From contig NZ_AROI01000008.1 of NCBI RefSeq assembly GCF_000410875.1, positions 1 through 64,000 on the forward strand: 64,000 bases of DNA. The letters are read 5' to 3'. Under the pieces are notes generated by a model that did not search any database, was not told the origin of the DNA, and saw only the letters and a program-made list of their open reading frames with translations. Numbering within the stretch: position 1 is the first letter of the stretch; every line of letters starts with the position of its first letter. Position numbers and translations under genes: made by a program. This DNA comes from Halopseudomonas pelagia CL-AP6. Lineage in GTDB: Bacteria > Pseudomonadota > Gammaproteobacteria > Pseudomonadales > Pseudomonadaceae. Below are positions 60,701 through 64,000 of this stretch, one piece after another.

Positions 60701-61467
60701 GCAGTGCGCCGCAGGCTTTCAAGGCTGCGCTGACGATCTTCCGGGCGCACCAGTTGCAGGCGTTGCGGCCAGGTCTCATCGACGCTGCCGTCGCTGCCGT
60801 AGGCTCTGAGAATGTATTGCAGTTCGTCACCGACACGCAGCGACTCGCCCTCAGGCAATTCCAGGTTCCAGTCCAGTTCGCTGGAGTTGGCCGGATCCAT
60901 ACTGCGGATGGCCAGCGGAGTAACCAGATCCTGATCCGCACCGCGATAGAGCACCAGCTCCATACGCTCGATAAAGCCAGCGTAGTTGCTGTAGGCGTGG
61001 AAGCGCAGCGGCTCGGCAAAACGACCCTCGGCGAAGGCGACCACCGATGGTGACTGCACATTGAGTACCGGGGCACCCAGGGTCGGGTCCTCGGTGGCCC
61101 AGATCATGCCGCCGTTGGGTAGATCGATAGCGAAGTGACCGGTGGCCACGGCCTTGCCCGGATCGGCCGCGCCATCAATGGTTACCCGGCGGTCGGGTTG
61201 CAGTGCCTCCGAGCTGGCGGTATTGCTACCGGTCAGCGGGTCCAGTTTGCCGCGTGTGCGAATGACTACGGGCAGGGTATCGCTCTGCTGTGCGCAGGCG
61301 CCCCCGCTACAGGATGAAACTCCATTTTCGGCAGCCTGCAACGCAGTCGCGCTGAGGCTCGCCATAATGGCTGCCAGTACGGCAGCACTCAAAGCGCTAG
61401 GTTGCATCGCTTTATCCTGGCGAATATGACTGATGAAGGTGCGGGTAGACCGATTGAAATTGATCAT
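57760..61467 (-). CDS. Large outer-membrane beta-barrel surface protein
   Basis: 1235 residues from the ATG at 61467, which overlaps the preceding stop; Met at 61407 is an alternative. An unusually long signal region (about 1-46, ending ALQA) is followed by a beta-rich N-terminal part, a carbohydrate/Ig-like segment (YRLTVNDQSIPVDVNRRFVA), and from about residue 420 a long array of alternating strands typical of a barrel (KWRSRESTPLGDPRSEVRVF, WSALGEYRWLDVRDGGTRQG), ending with aromatic Phe-Tyr (NMVGFY). It is paired with the DUF11/OmpA protein upstream and probably exports or anchors it. Exact role unknown. Confidence 0.8.
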   Translation of the reverse strand: MINFNRSTRTFISHIRQDKAMQPSALSAAVLAAIMASLSATALQAAENGVSSCSGGACAQQSDTLPVVIRTRGKLDPLTGSNTASSEALQPDRRVTIDGAADPGKAVATGHFAIDLPNGGMIWATEDPTLGAPVLNVQSPSVVAFAEGRFAEPLRFHAYSNYAGFIERMELVLYRGADQDLVTPLAIRSMDPANSSELDWNLELPEGESLRVGDELQYILRAYGSDGSVDETWPQRLQLVRPEDRQRSLESLRRTADSNLRDLSAVELERRRLLQTSYGQGSNLRQQNIAIYGSRVRLRGENVPEGYRLTVNDQSIPVDVNRRFVAEYLLPVGTHDFAVSVAGEGQRIEEVLSVDVSGRYMFLVAIADVTASDNRVSGSVEALSADDRYENFLVEGRLAFYLKGKVQGKYLITAQADTTEQRTSDLFTGFFRADPQDVFRRLDPDAYYPVYGDDSTAVRDVDTQGKLYVRVDWDQNQALWGNFQTGLTGTEHAQYVRSLYGAALKWRSRESTPLGDPRSEVRVFGSEAQTGQGHSEFLGTGGSLYYLKHTDILPGSDQVVLEMRDPTTGRVEARVPLVRDVDYQVDELQGRLILTRPLMQISRDNAPSLTRDTPLGGYQNIVLVDYEYISRGLEYGDLTAGARGKQWFGDHLAIGATYVDEKRDADDYRLMGVDATLQAGRGTYIKVEQARTESTATSVFRSDNGGLSFTRINPEGAREGDAYSAEARANLRELGYTEREWAMGGWYRDVDRGYSVSRFDLGMPIVEKGAEFAGELSDELSVSGRLSRAERGLDAFDQAQLMGELRLREDDRLAAELRQVEETRGGSSADGSLFALRYVHRLNPSIELFGTGQTTLSNSGDYRNNDALSLGGRYLFGDLSSIGAEVTNGSRGDAVAVDGEYRLAADHTLYGGYTYSTDRSAETDPLFGGNPGGLTLGQRWRVSNKTSLFNESQWLKSNNEQGMAHTYGMDFYPVDNWFYGFTLQKAELEGANGVVDRNAASLRGGHNSADTSWTSALEWRRDTGAERRRQWLTTNRLMHKLNDDWRIAGRFNYSDTRDQIDQLQGAKFIESNIGFAWRPADSVRWGLLGKYTYLYDRSTFEQEQSTAWFDQRSHVLALEGTYRLDQRWEFAGKLAERYGEARAGRASGEWFDSRTRFMAGQARYSLAGKWSALGEYRWLDVRDGGTRQGWLAGVDRDVGENLRLGVGYNFTDFSDDLTRHDYRYKGWYLNMVGFY

Positions 61468-64000
61468 CAGTTGACCCTCCCTTGGTCTGTGCTTGTGTCC
61501 TCGGCCTCGACCAGCACCCGGCGGCGCTCCTCTGCGCTGAGGTGCTGGGCGATGGCATCAAATACGGCGCGGGCACGACGCATGCCCAGCGCTTCGTTGT
61601 AAGCCAGCGATCCGCGGCGGTCGGCATGACCGGTGATGGTGATGCCAACAGTAGGCTGACCCGCAGCCAGTCGCTGGCTGATGACCGCTGCCACCGATTG
61701 CACAACCGGCTGGAGCTCGGGCCGCACGTCAGACTTGTCGGTCACAAAGAGCACCTCGCCGAGACGTACGCCGTCACCAACCAGATGAATCTGCCGCCCG
61801 ATGGAGACACTCAGCGCGTCGCCATAGTCGCCGGTCAGACCAGCCAGCAGAGCTGCGCGCAGGGCTTCGGCCCGACGCACGCCCAGGGCTTCTTCATCGG
61901 CGTGACCGACGATGTCGACATGCCCACCGCGATGACGGTTGATGGCGTCCAGCATGCTCTGCAGGTTGCCCATCTGCTCAGCGCGGATGGTGGCGCTACC
62001 CGGTGAGAAGAACACTTCACCCAGCTCGACCTCGATCTCGCTGCGCGAGGCAACCTCGCGTTCCGGCAACTGCACACCGAAGTCAAAGCGCGTCGGCATA
62101 CCCTGGGTGATACGCTTAACCAGCGGGTTGCCCGTGGTGGAGCGGCTGCCTGCGGGCAGGGTGGCTTCATCAATCTTCATGATGAAGTTGCGGCCGCGAC
62201 CGATATGCGACACATCAATGCCTTCCAGGTGGAAGCGACCGTGGGCGTCAGTAGTAATCAACATGCCCTCGACCGTACCGATGCGCACACCCGGAATGCC
62301 GCGCTCGTCGATACCGCGGTTGGTGATGACATAGTCGACACGCACCTGACCATTGGCGGCCGGGTAGACATTGCGCTCAACCAGGATGTCCTGTGCGCTC
62401 AGTCCCTTGGCCATATCACCGCGCTGGCTTGCTTCGACCTGGCCTGCGGCGTTCATGCGCAGGGTCAGGCCTTCGGCGGTGGTCAGCACGAAGTCGTCAG
62501 TGAAGCGTGGCTCGCTAAGCAACTGCGAGATAACGATACGCTGGCTGTCGACCGGTTCTACTGTGCTACGACGACCGCGCAGTTCACCCAGGTTCAGGCC
62601 ATGCAGCAGAGGTGAACTGGCGTCCGCCTCGGGCTGCGGTCCTTCACCGCGATCAACTGTGGTGGAGTTGGGCACATAGGCCTGGGCTGCGAAGCCGCCC
62701 TGTACCTTCACCTCACCGGCTGAGGCGCTGTCCTGCCAGCCGTCACCATCACGGTCATCAAAGACCGTACCCCAGATGCGCGTGTCCTCGAACAGTGGGT
62801 CAGCACTGCGACGCACCGTGGCACGCGCCTGGTTACTCACCGGCATGCCGTTGAGCACCAGTTGCGCGGTGTTCACATAGTCGCCGCGCGCTGCCGCACC
62901 GGCACCTACCCGAAGGAAGTAGCTGATGCTGATCCGTGCGCCCGCATCGACACTGAGGTCTTCCACACGGATCGGGCTGATGCCGTTCAGGCGCGAGTTG
63001 CCATCGCGATCAGTCACCTGCAACGAGTCTTCGACCAGGGTAAAGCCGGGCGGAGGCGTATCGATGAGGATCACATCGGTCAGCGCCATGTCCGCCATAT
63101 TGGTTGCTGTCAGGGTGTAGCGCACCAGATCACCCACGCGCACCTGCTGCGGGGTAGCCTGCTTCTGCAAGGTCAGCAACTGGTCATCGTTGATCACCAC
63201 CAGCACCACCGCATCGGCACAGCTGGCTGGGTTGAGCAGGTCGCAGATCCGGTAGTTGAGCTCGTACTGCCCGGCAGGGGTGCCCGCCGCGACGAGGATC
63301 TGGCCCGTGCTCTCATCCAGCGTCAGCCCACTATGGGTGGCAGTGAGGAACGACAGGGACACGTTCGTGAGGGTTGCCGACTGGCCGTTCAGGGTATCGT
63401 TACCCAGTACATTGCCCGCCACGCCACCATTGGCGCCGCTGACAAACTCCTCTCGATAGTCATCGTCCACCGCTTCGATAACCGCAGCCATGACTTCAAG
63501 GGTCACAGTAGCAATATCGCAGTTCGCCGGGTTGGCGCGTTCACACAGCTGGTATTCAAAGCTGTACGGGCCTGCTGGGGCACCCGGTAGCACACCTACT
63601 ACACCGGTCTCCGGATCAAAACTGAGCTGCGGCGGCAGGGTGCCGGCCAGGCTCAGTTCAACCTCAGGCAGGGTAATGGGGTTGTCATTCAGCGTGTCGT
63701 TGTTACCGACCACACCGATATTGTCGCTACCGTCATAACCGTTGACCGGGCCGAAGCTGTCGTTGGTCGCCACGATTTCTGGTACCTCGACATTCACGGT
63801 AACCGTCGCGGTATCGCAGTTCGCCGGGTTGGCGCGCTCACACAGCTGGTATTCAAAGCTGTACGGGCCCGCTGGCGTACCTGGTGGTACACCTACGATG
63901 CCGGTGCTCGGATCGAAGGTCAGGCCGGGCGGCAGATTGCCGATCAGGCTGAGTTCTACCTCCGGCAGACTGATGGGGTTGCCGTTCAGTGTGTCGTTGT
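61467..64000 (-). CDS. DUF11/OmpA repeat surface protein, 5' end outside the window
   Basis: The last 844 codons are present; the frame stays open to the window edge, so the start is missing. From the N-terminal side: tandem ~99-residue cadherin/Ig-like modules (PAGPYSFEYQLCERANPANC in each), a DUF11 repeat (LVRYTLTATNMADMALTDVI), a link to SdrD-like DRDGDGWQDSASAGEV, then two OmpA-like domains near the end (HVDIVGHADEEALGVRRAEA and GITITGHADRRGSLAYNEAL), which bind peptidoglycan. It is a cell-surface adhesin or scaffold fixed to the wall. Coupled by overlap to the barrel protein gene. Confidence 0.85.
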   Translation of the reverse strand, partial: NDTLNGNPISLPEVELSLIGNLPPGLTFDPSTGIVGVPPGTPAGPYSFEYQLCERANPANCDTATVTVNVEVPEIVATNDSFGPVNGYDGSDNIGVVGNNDTLNDNPITLPEVELSLAGTLPPQLSFDPETGVVGVLPGAPAGPYSFEYQLCERANPANCDIATVTLEVMAAVIEAVDDDYREEFVSGANGGVAGNVLGNDTLNGQSATLTNVSLSFLTATHSGLTLDESTGQILVAAGTPAGQYELNYRICDLLNPASCADAVVLVVINDDQLLTLQKQATPQQVRVGDLVRYTLTATNMADMALTDVILIDTPPPGFTLVEDSLQVTDRDGNSRLNGISPIRVEDLSVDAGARISISYFLRVGAGAAARGDYVNTAQLVLNGMPVSNQARATVRRSADPLFEDTRIWGTVFDDRDGDGWQDSASAGEVKVQGGFAAQAYVPNSTTVDRGEGPQPEADASSPLLHGLNLGELRGRRSTVEPVDSQRIVISQLLSEPRFTDDFVLTTAEGLTLRMNAAGQVEASQRGDMAKGLSAQDILVERNVYPAANGQVRVDYVITNRGIDERGIPGVRIGTVEGMLITTDAHGRFHLEGIDVSHIGRGRNFIMKIDEATLPAGSRSTTGNPLVKRITQGMPTRFDFGVQLPEREVASRSEIEVELGEVFFSPGSATIRAEQMGNLQSMLDAINRHRGGHVDIVGHADEEALGVRRAEALRAALLAGLTGDYGDALSVSIGRQIHLVGDGVRLGEVLFVTDKSDVRPELQPVVQSVAAVISQRLAAGQPTVGITITGHADRRGSLAYNEALGMRRARAVFDAIAQHLSAEERRRVLVEAEDTSTDQGRVN
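63494..64000. repeat. Tandem coding repeat, 297-bp period
   Basis: The segment starting near 63515 (TATCGCAGTTCGCCGGGTTG) recurs from 63812 at a distance of 297 bp, i.e. 99 codons, with high DNA identity; a more diverged module lies at about 63200-63420. More copies probably lie beyond the window edge. Confidence 0.85.

Noticed and set aside
62862..63590. Plus-strand open frame of 242 codons inside the DUF11/OmpA gene
   Set aside because: It is antisense to a clearly homologous protein; its His/Arg/Val-rich composition is the usual shadow of a GC-rich gene.
1..64000. CRISPR arrays, rRNA, tRNA, insertion sequences, prophage
   Set aside because: No regularly spaced repeats, no transposase, integrase or phage structural motif, and no recognisable tRNA or rRNA segments were seen by eye on either strand. 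A tRNAscan/Infernal run would be needed to exclude small RNA genes.

Overview
The window looks like chromosomal DNA of a Pseudomonas-type gammaproteobacterium (Pseudomonadaceae; a Halopseudomonas-like marine or saline lineage would fit, but this is inference). The grounds are an OprD porin, a ColR/ColS two-component pair with a ColR-type box, OruR-type AraC regulators, and a zinc-starvation block with folE2, pyrC2, thrS2 and zur. I see no rRNA, tRNA, CRISPR array, phage gene or insertion sequence. Several recombination scars are present: chimeric gene ends, gene fragments and a recent direct repeat.

Layout. 1-9.5 kb holds small stress and export functions: a GFA protein, Ohr, a secreted alpha/beta-hydrolase with a divergent AraC regulator, a MerR gene fused at its 3' end to a GFA remnant, a LysE exporter, an OprD porin with a DUF1624 membrane protein, and an XRE regulator divergent from an MFS exporter. 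The porin block lies between two nearly identical copies of the lysE/xre junction and has a Zur-like box upstream. 9.6-25 kb is a catabolic and transport region: peptidase-like hydrolase, DeoR regulator, APH-type kinase plus class III PLP enzyme, SDR, a polyamine-type ABC importer with a Tat-type binding protein, LysR/MFS, PhyH dioxygenase, APC permease and an AraC regulator. Kinase plus phospho-lyase suggests breakdown of a hydroxylated amine or amino alcohol. 25-27 kb has an AraC regulator divergent from a threonine dehydratase-like enzyme.

27-35.3 kb is a zinc-starvation island: a zinc-type ABC importer followed by hisI2 and a broken yidD on the plus strand, facing folE2, an unannotated 55-aa ORF, pyrC2 and thrS2 on the minus strand, then zur. 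Zur boxes lie at 27221 and 34706, and a third at 7152. 35.3-38.1 kb has small genes (DUF1304, an autotransporter fragment, a ribbon-helix-helix protein, a 76-aa protein, a YoaK-type membrane protein).

38.3-42.2 kb is a reduced chemosensory module: a CheY-like receiver, a CheX-like protein and a very short MCP, divergent from a CBS-PAS-Hpt-HATPase kinase. None of its genes encodes CheW, CheB or CheR. 42.4-49 kb is a membrane redox cluster (ferric-reductase-like protein, PepSY, DUF2271, PepSY/flavodoxin/FNR fusion) divergent from its own two-component system. 49.2-56.1 kb is an envelope-modification block: LTA-synthase-like transferase, DgkA, a methyltransferase/LPS-kinase fusion, ColS, ColR, and a divergent tyrosine phosphatase with a ColR box. 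56.1-57.6 kb has two gene remnants and a 341-aa protein of unknown function. From 57.7 kb to the window edge is a two-gene surface system: a 1235-residue outer-membrane protein and a repeat-rich DUF11/OmpA protein whose start lies outside the window.
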